Shown here: one piece after another, positions 1-11,410 of the stretch
Position numbering within the stretch: the first letter of the stretch is position 1
Layout: every line of letters begins with the position of its first letter
Source: Chelonoidis abingdonii
Taxonomy: Eukaryota; Chordata; Testudines; Testudinidae
Assembly: GCF_003597395.2 (NCBI RefSeq)
Contig: NC_133771.1
Span: 135,569,770 to 135,633,769, forward strand
Length of the DNA stretch: 64,000 nucleotides
Reading direction: 5' to 3'
Program-made: the position numbers and the translations under genes
Notes under the pieces: generated by a model
What the model was told of the DNA's origin: nothing
Databases searched by the model: none
Seen by the model: only the letters and a program-made list of their open reading frames with translations

Positions 1-1790
1 CTAGGTAGTCATTTCCCATTTTGTCTGTGTGCAACTGATTGGTCCTTCCTAAATGGAGTACATTGCATTTGTCCTTATTGAATTTCATCTTATTTACTTC
101 AGACCATTTCTCCAGATTGTCCAGGTCATTTTGAATTATAATCTTACCCTCCAAAGTATTTGCAACCCCTCCCAGCTTGGTATCATCCACAAACTTTATA
201 AGTGTACTCTCTATGCCATTATCTAAATCATTCATGAAGATATTGAACAGAATTGGATCCAGAACTGATCCCTGAAGGACCTCACTCGTATGCCTTTCCA
301 GAATGACTGTGAACCACTGATAACTACTCTCTGGGAATGTTTTCCAACCAGTTATGCACACACCTTATAGTAGCTCCATCTAGGTAGCATTTTCATTGTT
401 TGTTTATGAGAAGGTTATGTGAGACAGTATTAAAAAATTTACTAATGTCAAGATATACTCTGTCTACCACTTCCACCATCCACAAGGCTTGCTACCCTGT
501 CAAAGAAAGCTATCAGGTTGGTTTGACATGATTTGTTCTTGAAAAATCCATGCTGACTGTTACTTATCACTTTATTATCTTCTAGATGTTTGCAAATTGA
601 ACGCTTAATTATTTGCTCCATTATCTTTTCAGGTACAGAAGTTAAGCTGATTGGTGTGTAATTCCCTGGGTTGTCCTTATTTCCCTTTTTATAGATTGGC
701 ACTATATTTGCCCTTTTCTAGTCTTCTGGAATCTCTCCGGTCTTCCATGACTTTTCAAAGATAATCTTTAATGGCTCAGATATCTCCACAGTCAGCTCCT
801 TGAGTATTCTAAGATGCATTTCATTAGGCCTTGATGACTTGAAGACATCTAACTTGTCTAAGCAATTTATAACTTGTTCTTTCCCTATTTTGGCCTCTGA
901 TCCTACTTCATTGCCACTGGCATTCATTATGTTAGGCCTCCAATCACCACCAACCTTAGTGGTGAAAACCGAAACAAAGACGTCATTAAGCACCTTGCCA
1001 TTTCCACATTTTCTGTTATTGTTTCCATCCCCACTCACTGACTAACAGGCCTACCCTGTTCTTGGTCTTCCTCTTGCTTTTAATGTATTTGTTGAATGTT
1101 TTCTTGTTACCCTTTATATCTCTAGCTAGTTTGATCTCGTTTTGTGCCTTGACCTTTTTAATATTGTCCCTACATATTTGTTTATATTCATCCTTTGTAA
1201 TTTGACATAGTTTCCATTTTTTGTAGGACTCTTTTTTTGATTTTTAGATCATTGAAGATCTACTGGTTAAGCCAGAATGGTCTCTTGCCATACTACCTAT
1301 CTTTCCTATACAGTGGGATAGTTTGCTTTTGTGCCCTTAATAATGTCTCTTTGGAAAACTGCCAACTGTCTTCAATTGTTTTTTCCCCCTAGACTTGCTT
1401 CCCATGGGATCTTACCTATCAACTCCCTGAGTTTGCTAAAGTCTGCCTTCTTGAAATCCGTTGTCTTTATTTTGCTGTTCTCCCTCCTACCATTCCTTAG
1501 AATCATGAACTCTATCATTTCATGATCACTTTCACCCAATCTGTCTTCCACTTTCAAATTCTCAACCAGTTCTTCCCTATTCGTCAAAATCAAATCTAGA
1601 ACAGAATCTCCCCTAAAAGCTTTCTCAACCTTCTGAAATAAAAAATTGTCTCCAATACATTCCAAGAACCTGTTGGATAATCTGTGCCCTGCTGTGTTAT
1701 TTTCCCAACAGATGTCTGAGTAGTTGAAGTCCCCCATCACCACCATCTTATGCCAGTAATGAATTTGGTCTTTTAAATACATACTAGAGC
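1..1790 (-). mobile_element. CR1-clade LINE, 5'-truncated, continues beyond the left edge
   Basis: Minus-strand coding remnants follow CR1 ORF2 order. An endonuclease part lies at 1372-1821, with a GDFN motif and a later SDH motif typical of the apurinic endonuclease fold. An RT linker lies at 718-1038. RT finger/palm lies at 448-702, reading PIYKKGNKDNPGNYTPISL and then a QHGF-type motif. The RT active site reads FVDD at about 182-193. The frames are separated by stops and shifts, so the copy is dead. The 5' end is cut near 1790, inside the endonuclease, as usual for LINEs copied incompletely from the 3' end. The 3' end lies outside the window. Clade assignment rests on recognised CR1 protein motifs; the subfamily was not determined. 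Confidence 0.9.
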
Positions 1791-2222
1791 TGACTGCGAA
1801 ATTTTCTGAGACATTTTCCACTTGAAAAATGTGGATTCATTGAAACCAAAACTATCAGGGGGAAAGGGCTACTTCTGATGAATTTCTTGCCTTGCAAAAA
1901 ATGCTAAAATTATTTTTTAATTGTCAAAATATCCTGTTTTGACATTTTCAAAATGAAAAATTTCATTTTCCTGTCTCAGCATGACTTTTTGTTTCAAAAT
2001 GTAAGCTACTTGTAGTAAAACCAATTTTAAAAATAAAAAAAATGGCTGAAATCAAGTCAAATTCAAAATTATCAGAATGACCCGAACTTAATTTTTTCTC
2101 AATTTGTCAGTTTACAAAAAATTTCAAGATTTCAACTTTTTGCCCGAATTCGGCTTGGGAAATTTCTTCAAAATCTCAAATATTTTTCGAAAACAGGAAA
2201 ACCAGTTCCCACCAGTTCTAGA
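1788..2222. repeat. AT-rich MITE-like repeat
   Basis: The stretch is full of AAATTTTC/GAAAATTT-type words, and its ends resemble each other in inverted orientation (CTAGAGCTG at the left; CTAGAACTGG as reverse complement at the right). Similar material occurs at 5848-7937 and 31985-32455, so it is interspersed. It is probably a nonautonomous DNA transposon, but no clear target duplication was found. Confidence 0.4.
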
Positions 2223-4032
2223 ACAAACTTGAACTTGTACTGAAGAATAGAAACTACAGCTGCACAGCTATGAGGTATGTTGTATTTATCTGCTCTTCTT
2301 CAAAATGTTGTCTTTAAGTTGTGAAGGAGATTTGTTATAAAATTCAGCACTACCAAGGGAGTGATATTATCGACAGTGAACTATATCCATGAAGGAGCAT
2401 TTAACAGAGGGGAATAGGTTTAGTGCTTATAAAGATACCATAAATGTTCAAAAACCCCAGGTGTGAACCCAGTAGGCTGTTCTCAGTTCTGCAGTAGTAT
2501 AAGGCAATATGGAAATATTTGCACTGGACAGTTTCAGGACCAGTCCTTAATATTGGTATTTGACTGAGATACTCTTACTCGAATACGTAGTATCTTACTC
2601 CATATGTAGTGACTAAAGGCTGTCACAATCTTAAACACACTAAATCTCATCAGGCGCTGTTTCACATAGTTTGTCTGTATCCACCTAAATGCATCTACAA
2701 CACAGAGAAAAAGATTGCTTTGAAGATTTTCTTCCCTCTTAGTTCATTGATTTACTACCCTCTAGACCTGAGGATAGTCACTTCGAAATCTAGACATACA
2801 CATGACAGACTTGTGCTCTAGGTCTGAACCACAAGACAGTATTTATTTGTGTTGGGCCAAAGACTGACCTCAGCTGCACTCCATTGACTTCGCTGAGGAA
2901 GCAACGGTGTAATCAAGGACAGAATTTGTCTCCATTTGTAATTTTTAATAGCCCAGCACCTCATGCAGCTATATTTTGTATTGTGAACCTCTGAAAACAG
3001 CTTCTTTTCAATAATGGGTGGTCTGAACACTCTGGCCTGATGATAACAGGGAAGCTGATATATAGACAAGACAAGACTGTCCTGCACATGAAAAGGACCT
3101 GCATTTTCTGAAGGACTTCAATCCATCTGAAGCATTCTATTAACCATACTGATTCTCATGCTGCCCGCATGTGTTTTAATTCCATTAGATATGAGAGAAC
3201 CTTTCACAGTGGCCCTATGCCAGTATTTGATTTTACGCCTTGAACAGACTGGAATTTCCCCCACTTCTCCACACTGTCCTCAGTGAGACCAAGGATTGAT
3301 GGTTACACAGTTAGCATGCAGTGGTAAAATGCCCTCTCCACTCCCTCACTTTTCCTTACTATCATCTGTTACTGTCCTTGGCTATTTAGTAATGTATTTT
3401 ATAGATGAAGCCGCTTCATTTGATCTTAATACTGCAGCCAAGCTGCTTTCTGGCATTATCCCAGCATAATCACCATAATTGCTTCAGCTTCCGATATAGG
3501 TCAAGTTATACCCAATTCAATAAAATATCTTTTTAAAGTAAGTGTTGTTAATCATATGGTACATTAGTCAGTTTCATTTTGATGATTGTTCTCCATTATT
3601 TTTTTAGCTCTCCCCCCACCTTTCCTGCTATTTAATTCAGTAATCATGCTATGGATTAGTAAAAAGCTGAACCCCCGCTTAAATGAGGTAGCTTTATACA
3701 AGTGTTTGCTTCCTGGCTCAGTTTACATTCTTTCGGGGTTCAAGCCTCACAGTCTTCTACAGCTGGGATGTGGATGTCAGATGTGTCCTGGTTGCAGTGT
3801 TGACAAAAAGGAATGAAAGGGTCTGGTCATATCAGACTCTGAGACAGAACTCATTAGCAACTGAAAATATTAAAAAGCTGGATCAGCTGGGGACTGGATG
3901 GCTCAGAGGATTGGTAATTGGATTTTTTTGTGTGTGGCATATGATATCTTTTGGAAGAAAAAATATTCTTAAGACAAAAAAAATTCAGCTGATGTTTATG
4001 AGGTATAAGGCACCAATATGCACACTCAATTA
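2223..4032. other. Unassigned intergenic DNA
   Basis: No coding region, RNA gene or recognisable repeat could be supported. Open frames here are short and carry no family motif. Confidence 0.5.
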
Positions 4033-5380
4033 TACAGTAGAAACTCAGCTACGAACACCTTGAGAATGGAGATTGTTCATAACTCTGAAATGTTCATAAC
4101 TCTGAAATGTTCATAACTCTGAACAAAACATTATGGTTGTTCTTTCAAAAGTTTACAACTGAACATTGACTTAACACAGCTTTGAAAATTTACTATGCAG
4201 AAGAAAAATGCTGCTTTCCATTTTTTTAAATAGTTTACATTTAATACAGTACTCAGAGGTGAAAGTAAGCTGGTATGCCCCAGTATGGCGTACCAGCAAG
4301 AGCCGGAGTGCCGTACCAAGGCAGATCGGCTTCCCCTGGTGGCAATTTAAAGCAGCAGCTGAAGCCCCAGGCCCTTTAAACTGCCGCCAGAGCCCTGCTG
4401 CCGGAGCCCTGGGGAAGTGGTGGTGGGGCTCGGGCAACAATTTAAAGGGCCTGGGGCGCCTGCCACAGCTACCACCCTGGGCCCTTTAAATCATCCCAGG
4501 AGCCCTGGGGTAGCGGCGGCAGAGCTCCAGTGGCTATTTGAAGGATACGGGGCTGTGGCAGCTGCTACTGCCCCAGCCCTTAAAATAGCCACCAGAGCAC
4601 TGCCTCCGCTACCCCAGGACTCCGGCAGCAGGGCTCTGGGGATGATTTAAAGGGCCCCAGAGGGTAGTAGCAGCTGGAGCCCTGGACCCTTTAAATCACT
4701 GCCTGAGCCCCCGGCTACAGCTGCTACCCCGGGGCTCCAACAGCACAGCTCAGGTGGTGATTTAAAGGGTCCGAGGCTCTCATTGCCGCTATCCTCTGGA
4801 GCCCTTTAAATCACCACCAGAGCCCCGCTGCGGGGCTCTGGTGGTGATTTAAAGGGCCAGGGGCTCCCAGCTGCCACTACTGCAGCAGAGCCCTGGGCCC
4901 TTTAAAGCTCCTCCGGAGGCTGGGTCCCCTCCAATGGTGATTTAAAGGGCTAGGGCTCCATTATGGTAGCAGCAGCTGAAGGTCCAGGCCCTTTAAATCA
5001 CCGCTGGGGCTCCCAGCCTCTGCAGCTGGTAGCTCAGGAGTGATTTAAAGGACCCAGGGCTCCCAGCTGCTGCTACCACAGCCCCAGCCCTGGGCCCTTT
5101 AAATCCTGATTTAAAGTGCCCGGGGTTTAAAGGCTCCAATTCTTCCAGTAGAGGCCATGCCTCTTCCGGTTGAGGCCTCGCCCCCTCCTTGGAACTCCAG
5201 AGTAGGGTAAGTCCTTTAAGTTACTTTCACTCCTGACAGTACTGTACTGTATTTGCTTCCCTCCCCCTTTTTTGTGTGTCTCTGCTGCTGCCTGATTGCG
5301 TACTTCTAATTCCAAATGTGGTACGTGATTGATTGGTTAGTTTTTAACTCTGGTGCTCATAACTTTGAGGTTCTACTGTA
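4033..5380. mobile_element. Mariner/Tigger-like MITE split by a later hAT insertion
   Basis: The left end reads TACAGTAGAAACTCAG and the right end, reverse complemented, reads TACAGTAGAACCTCAAAG, giving terminal inverted repeats next to TA. Close to the left end a short phrase (TGTTCATAACTCTGAAA) is repeated in tandem, and a related phrase (GCTCATAACTTTGAGG) lies inverted near the right end. The two halves, 4033-4253 and 5236-5380, join when the hAT element at 4254-5235 and one copy of its 8-bp duplication are ignored. No transposase is encoded. The TA target and end sequence suggest Tc1/mariner (Tigger type), which is an inference. Confidence 0.7.
4254..5235. mobile_element. Nonautonomous hAT element with perfect 8-bp target duplication
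   Basis: The element starts CAGAGGTGAAAGTAA and its right end reverse complemented starts CAGGAGTGAAAGTAA. It is flanked by ACAGTACT at 4246-4253 and again at 5236-5243, an exact 8-bp target duplication as made by hAT transposases. The interior from about 4330 to 5120 is a GC-rich array of degenerate short repeats built around GGGCCCTTTAAATCACC and its reverse complement, alternating with GCTGCTGCTACC-like words. No transposase is encoded. Open frames across it are products of the GC-rich repeats. Confidence 0.85.
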
Positions 5381-5431
5381 CCTTCTATTTTATTAGAGAT
5401 TGGCCGAAACCAAATCTCCAAAATTAAACAC

Positions 5432-5503
5432 CTTAGCGCAGGGGACTGGACTAGATGACCTGTTGAGGTCCCTTCCAGTCCTACATTTCTATGATTCTAT
5501 GAA
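5432..5503 (+). mobile_element. CR1 LINE 3' tail fragment
   Basis: The sequence has the typical CR1 3' end, with GACTGGACTAGATGACC followed by the octamer-like tail TTCTATGATTCTATGA. Only about 70 bp are present, so this is a severely 5'-truncated copy. Confidence 0.85.
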
Positions 5504-6293
5504 ATCAAGATTTACAAGTTGCAGCTTGAGCCCATGTCAAGAATTTTATAAATCCATCCTGTGGTTTGTAGAGGTGCACAATGGTGCAGTGAGTTACAGA
5601 AGTCACTCAGAAAGATCACATGGCATTGAGAGGCTGCCTTTAGAAATTCTTGACTACAGACTAAAAGCAGGTTTGGTTGTGCTGGCTTTCCTAGCATAAG
5701 TGGCTTTCTTCCTAATATGGGCTTCTTTGCTGGAAGGCTTGAGCCCCTCACCAAGTGGGAAGCAATTGTAAAAACATATACAAAAGCACCAGTTTTCCAA
5801 AAGCTTAGACATTCTCAGTACCAAGATAGAGAGAATAAATAAGACTCCCTAGAGCTGGCTGAAAACTCCAATTTCTGTTCCCCAAGGAAATAACAAAATT
5901 TGGAGGGGAGGGGGAATTGTTCCAAATTGGAACAAAAATCCCAAATTTCATGATTTCCTGTGGAACAAAAATGATAAATATCAGTTCAGAGCCACGAAAA
6001 TGTTTCATTTTGATAAAGTTCAAATGTTTTGTTTTGATAAAACCAAAACACCATAATACGATATAAAATATTAACTATAGCATATGGTGCATAATATTTA
6101 ATACACTGTATATACTTATTAGTAAATTATTTTAATACTATATAGGTCAAAACTAATTAATCAAAACAAAGTCAAAATGAAACATTTTCAACATTACCAC
6201 AATAAGAAAGTCAAAATGCTTAATTTTGTTTTTTTCCATATAAAATGTCATTAACAAAAATCCAGGTGTTCCTGGTAAAACACTGATTTCAAT

Positions 6294-7873
6294 AAAAAGA
6301 CCAGGAGTACTTGTGGCACCTTAGAGACTAACAAATTTATTTCAGCATGAGCTTTCGTGAGATACAGCTCACTTCTTCGGATGCATAGAATGGAACACAC
6401 AGACAGGAGATATTTATACACTCAGAGAACATGAAAAGGTATGCATACCAACAGGAAGAGTCTAATCAATTGAGATGAGCTATCACCAGCAGGAGAAAAA
6501 AAGACTTTTGAAGTGATAATTGAGATGACCCAAGAAAGTATGAGGAGAACTTAACATAGGGAAATAGATTCAGTTAGTGTAATGACCTAACCATTCCCAG
6601 TCTCTGTTTAGGCTTGAGTTAATTGTATCTAATTTGCATGTTAATTCGAGTTCAGCAGTCTCTCTTTTGGGTCTGTTTTTAGAAGTTTTTTTTGTTGAAA
6701 TTGCCACCTTCAGGTCTTGTCACTGGTGGTTCGAGGAGGTTGAAGTGTTCTCCCACTGGTTTTGAATGTTATGGATTCCTGATGTCAGTTTGTTTGGTCC
6801 TTTATTCTTTTGCATAGAGACTGTCCGGTTTGGCCAATGTACATGGCAAGGGGCATTGCTGGCAATGATGGCATATATCACGTTGGTAGATGTGCAGGGA
6901 ACAGCCCCTGATGGTGTGGTGATGTGCTAGGTCCATTGATGGTGTCACCTTGAATAGTATGTGGACAGAGCTGGCATCGGGCTTTGTTGCAAGATAGGTT
7001 CCTGGGTTAGTGTTTATGTTGTAGTGTGTAGTTGCTGGTGGTATTTGCTTAGGTTGGGCGGCTGTCTATAAGTGAGGATGGCCTGTCTTCCAGAATCTGT
7101 GAGGTGAGGGTCATCTTTAGGATAGGTTGTAGTCTTTGATGATACGCTGGAGAGGTTTAGCTTGGGGGCTGTAGGTGATGGCTAGTGGCGTTCTTATTTT
7201 CTTTGTTGGGCCTGTCCTGTAGTAGGTGGCTTCTGGGTACTCTTCTGGCTTGTTAATCTGTTTTTCACTTCAGCAGGTGGGTATTGTAATTTTAAGATGC
7301 TGATAGAGATCTTGTAGGTGTTTTCTCTGTCTGAGGGATTGAGCCAATCGGTTGATTCTAGGCTTGGCTGTAGACTGGATCGTGTTGTGTGTCCTGGATG
7401 GAAGCTGGAGCCTGTAGGAATATAGCAGTTGTGGGTTTTCGGTATAGGGTGGGTTTAGGTGACCAATGCTTATTAGCACAACAGTGTCTAGAATGGACCG
7501 CTTGTGTGATTGGTCTAGGCTGAGGTTGATGGTGGGATGGAAATTGTTAAAATCACAGTGGAGTTCCTCGAGGCTTCTTTCCAGGTCCGATGGAAGATGT
7601 CATCAATGTAGCAAAGTAGAGTAGGGGCATTAGGGAACGAGAGCTAAGCAGTAGTGTTGTTCTAAATCAGCCATAAAGATGTTGGCATCTGTGGGGCCAC
7701 GTGGGTACCAGCTTGCCACTGCTGAGGTATATATTGTCCCAAATGTGAATGTTGTGGGTAGGACAAAGTCACAAAGTTCAGCCACCAGGTTAGCCGTGAT
7801 TATCTGGATACTATTCTTGATGGCTTGTTCCATCTTTGTGTGGATGTTGGTGATAGGGTCCTTTTCATTTTAT
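6294..7873 (-). mobile_element. Penelope-like element (PLE), 5'-truncated, decayed
   Basis: Read on the minus strand, this encodes pieces of a PLE reverse transcriptase. The fragment at 7630-7833 contains PRGPTDANIFMADLEQ. A YIDD catalytic motif follows (7599-7610), and then FNNFHPTINLSLDQ (about 7530-7570) and a thumb region (7270-7479). These match the order known for PLE RTs. Stops and shifts break the frame. No intact GIY-YIG endonuclease could be followed. The 3' end has the GGTGCCACAAGTACTCC terminal sequence at about 6302-6320. The copy is flanked by TTTCAAT (6287-6293 and 7874-7880), a probable 7-bp target duplication. It is 5'-truncated near 7870. Confidence 0.85.
6344..6380 (-). ncRNA. 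Hammerhead-ribozyme-like motif at the PLE 3' end
   Basis: The minus strand reads CCGAAGA, a GTGAGC/TCTCAC-type hairpin (stem II), GAAA, then an AGC-TCAT-GCT mini hairpin (stem III). The hammerhead core is CUGANGA, stem II, GAAA, stem III, cleavage nucleotide. This copy has C for U at core position 4, an extra A before stem II, and no convincing stem I, so it is probably inactive. PLEs are known to carry hammerhead motifs. Confidence 0.5.
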
Positions 7874-8091
7874 TTTCAATGAACTGCATTTCCAGTAGAA
7901 AACCGTTCCACCAAAAAATTGTTGGCCAGCTCACCCTGTGTTTAATAGCATCCGTAACCTATCGATGATCGACAATGAGGAAAGTTTAATGTTTCTCATG
8001 CAAAGTTAGTGAACGCCCAATTATGAATAATAATGTATTTCTTCTTAGCACCCACAGATGCTGAATACTGTACCAAACATAAAAGAAGGAA

Positions 8092-8803
8092 CAGCGAGTA
8101 CTTGTGGCACCTTGAGACTAACAATTTATTTGAGTCGGGCTACAGCACTTCTTCGGATGCATAGAACGGAACATTATTGAGGGATTATACACGGAGCATG
8201 AAGGTGGGAGTTGCCCTAAACTCTAAGAGGCAATTAAGTAAGGGAAAAAACAACTTGAGTAGATAATCAAGATAGCCGTACAGACGTTTAAAGAAGTGTG
8301 AGATACTTACAAGGGGAGATAGATTCAATGTTTGTAAATGCTCAGCCTTCCGTCCTATTTAAATCTCTTATACGGTGGTTGTACTCTTAGTTTGCATATT
8401 AATTCCAGTCTCAAGCAGTTTCTCGTTTGGAGTTTTTTTTGAAGGATGGGATGGCTGAGCCATTACAAACATTGAATCTATCCTCCCCTTGTAAGTATTC
8501 TCACACTTCTTATCAATTGTCTGTACTGTGCTATCTTGATTATCCCTTTTCAAAAGGTTGTTTTTTTTTTCCCCTTTACTTAATTCGCCTCTTAGATGTT
8601 GGTAAGACAATTCCCTACTTCTTTTCCATGCTCCTCTGTTATGTGTATATAATATCTTTCTTCAATATATGTTCCATTCCATGCATCCGAAGAAGTGGAC
8701 TGTAGCCCACAAAAGCCTATGCTCAAATAAATTTGTTAGTCTCTAAGGTGCCACAAGTACTGCTGTTCTTTTTGCGGATACAGACTAACATGGCTGCCAC
8801 TCT
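8092..8803. mobile_element. Head-to-head pair of truncated PLE 3' ends in one target duplication
   Basis: 8092 to about 8440 is a minus-strand PLE 3' part, and about 8445 to 8803 is a plus-strand PLE 3' part of the same family. They form an imperfect inverted repeat with arms of about 330 bp. For example, GGGGAGATAGATTCAATG (near 8316) is mirrored by CATTGAATCTATCCTCCCC (near 8470). The outer ends both carry the GGTGCCACAAGTACT terminus. One 10-bp duplication, AAAGAAGGAA (8082-8091 and 8804-8813), brackets the whole unit. There is no coding capacity. Confidence 0.8.
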
Positions 8804-8813
8804 AAAGAAGGAA

Positions 8814-10679
8814 TGGTTCCTGCCTTAAATCTTACAGAAGGTAAAAACCCAACAACAACAACAATCCCCTTAAAACAAAATCATAAAAGCCTTTAAGTTT
8901 TCTTTATACTTTACAGAAAAGCAAGAGAGTGCATCGGCCCAATTAAAAAAATCTTTATCTCATTTCATTTCATTACATTTCAGAGAAATTTGGAAGAAGA
9001 AAAAAACAAACAAAGCAGAGAACATAAATAAATAGTGCACGTGTTACCTCACTCTCCAGCTAACCTTTTTCAGTGCAGAAAGTAGTAAATGTTGGGGGTC
9101 TGCTCTTTCCACAGAGCTGAAGGACCAAAACGATCTGTGTCTGCTCTAACACGTCAGATCTCCAGAGGGAGAGAAAACAAGTAGAACAGTTACTTACTTC
9201 TAACAGGCCACCTCCTAGAACAAATGGAACTCATTGCCACAAGACCCCATTGAGGCGGAGAGCTTAGTAGGATTTAAAAAAAAAAAGGATTGGACATTTA
9301 TATGGAATGAGAACATCCACAGTTACATTAGATAGGATATTTTTAATATATATTTGGGATAAAAATCATTCTGCTTCAGGGCATAAGTCAGCCACTATCT
9401 GACAATGTTTGGAAGAAAATTCCCCTATAGACAGATTATTCCATAATTGTCCACAATAAGTTTCTTGCACCTTTGTTCAAAGCATCTGGAATGTGGCATT
9501 GTTTCTGTTTCCCCTTGTCTATGTAGGCCCTGGCTCAGCAAGGTGCTTAAGTGTGAGCGTAATTGTAAGCACGTGACTAGTGCCAATGACTTCTATGGGT
9601 CTATCTGCAGGCTTAAAGTTATAGATGTGCTTGAACATCATGCTGAATCAAGGCATCAGATTGGAAGCTGTTCAGAGCAAGGACTGTATCTTTCTTAGAG
9701 CCCCCAATGGACTAGCACTGGCACTGACTATAATACAATAATAGTAATGCCTGTCAAACACCTGCTACTGGACTAATGGATCCCTGGTGTGAACCTGTCT
9801 GGCAACCCCTATGTTCACACGCTAACACCTGCGGGCAACTTAATGCTCCTATCCAGCTATCTATCCTATCCAAAAGTATGGCTGAATGGCTATAACCTAA
9901 CCTTGACCGGCAAACAGTACACAGAAGGAAAGAGTGTCCATCTTGGTAGGCAGCCGAGAAAAAAAGGAAAGGAAATGTAGGATAAAGAAAAGAGCATCTC
10001 TCCTTTTGGCTAGGAATCTGAGCCTAGCTGCATTCAATTGTTAGTATAATTACATACACTGAAAGCGCTGGGAGTGCTCAGCTGTGGGGTACATTATGGC
10101 TGAATTCTAATGATCAGCTAGCTGGCTGTCAGCTGCTCTTTTTCACATGGGCAGAGTGGCCAGCACAAGTTTTGGCCAGCTTGGGATCTTCAGATAACTC
10201 TTGGGCATTGAGGATTCTGGGACCTTGTCTGCCCTAGAAAAATCTGTAAGTGTATTTAGTGGATGTGTAGGGTGGGTTCAACAGTAGCTGTTTTACCACT
10301 GTTTTAAGCTGCAGCGGATGCCTCCCTTATGTTACAACAAATGCTAGAAATGAAGGGACTGTAGCCCTTCATCTAATCCCAAACATTTGGGCATCAGAAA
10401 TTCTTGTCATGGATGATCAGTCTTTCTAACCATGGCTTGTTCCTGCCTGTGTATCATAAAAGCAACTTAGCTTGTCAACAGCGCTGGCAGGTCTGCAGAA
10501 TAGTATTATGCCACTCCACCTACACATCTTAACCAATTCCTGACCACCAGCTTCACATCGGTGTGAATAGGGACTGCCTGCTGTAAGCTGCAAGGGCATG
10601 AGTGGCCTACCTTGTAGGTGGATCAGGACAGTGCCTGGTGGTTGTGGTGGCAGTTTGGGTAATAACAAGCATAGATCTA
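8814..10679. other. Intergenic DNA with ancient repeat scraps
   Basis: About 9525-9650 resembles a palindromic MITE seen four times in the window (GGCTCAGCAAGGTGCTTAAG at the left; inverted equivalent at the right). About 9660-9760 resembles a L2/CR1-type LINE 3' tail (AGAGCAAGGACTGTATCTTT). Nothing else can be supported. Confidence 0.4.
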
Positions 10680-10806
10680 GGGATCAGGCACTAGTCTAAA
10701 GTTGAAGTTAGACTCAGGATAAAGGTCTTAATGAGAGTCAGAAGCCAAAGCCTAAGCGGAAGGGAAAAGCTGAGTCATAGTCAGAGCTTGGACCACAAGC
10801 TAAATA

Positions 10807-11410
10807 TGAGTCAACAGTGTAACACTGTTGCAAAAAAAGCGAACATCATTCTGAGATGTATTAGCAGGACTGTTGTAACCAAGATATGAGAAGTAATTCT
10901 TCCACTCTACTCTATGCTGATTAGGCCTCAACTGGAGTATTATATCCAGTTCTGGGCACCACATTTCAGGAAAGATGTGGACAAATTGGATAAAGTCCAG
11001 AGAAGAGCAACAAAAATGATTCAAGATCTAGAAAACATGACCTGTGAAGGAAGATTGAAAAAATTGGGTTTGTTTAGTCTGGAAAAGAGAAGACTGAGAG
11101 GGGACATGATAACAGTTTTCAAGTAAATAAAAGGTTGTTACAAGGAGGAGGGAGAAAATCTGTTCATAACCACTGAGGACAGGAAGCAAGGAAGGTTTAG
11201 GTTGGCCATTAGGAAAAACTTCAGGGTCCTGTCAGGGTGGTTAGGCACTGGAATAAATTGCCTAGGGAGCTTGTGGAATCTCCATCACTGGAGGTTTTTA
11301 ACATCAGGTTAGACAAACACCTGTCAGGAATGGTCTAGATAATACTTGGTCCTGCCATGAGTGCAGGGGACTGGACTAGATGACCTTTCGGTCCTGATTC
11401 TATGATTCTA
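10807..11410 (+). mobile_element. CR1 LINE 3' end
   Basis: The plus strand encodes the C-terminal RT region of CR1 (10914-11126; [20 protein letters not shown] followed by QRRATKMI). A 3' UTR follows, with GGAATGGTCTAGATAATACT and the tail GATTCTATGATTCTA. It is 5'-truncated. Similar 'GAAGTCAAAGTCTAGGC'-style flanking sequence lies on both sides (10680-10806 and 11411-11480), so the copy probably inserted into another repeat. Confidence 0.9.

Larger units (their letters stand above)
5848..7937. repeat. AT-rich TIR repeat, interrupted by a PLE
   Basis: The left part (5848-6293) and right part (7874-7937) carry similar AAACAAAA/TTTTGTTT-type sequence. The ends resemble each other inverted: AGAGCTGGCTGAAAA at the left and TGAGCTGGCCAACAA as reverse complement at the right. 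The PLE at 6294-7873 sits between them. It is related to the repeats near 1800 and 32000 and probably a nonautonomous DNA transposon. Confidence 0.5.
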
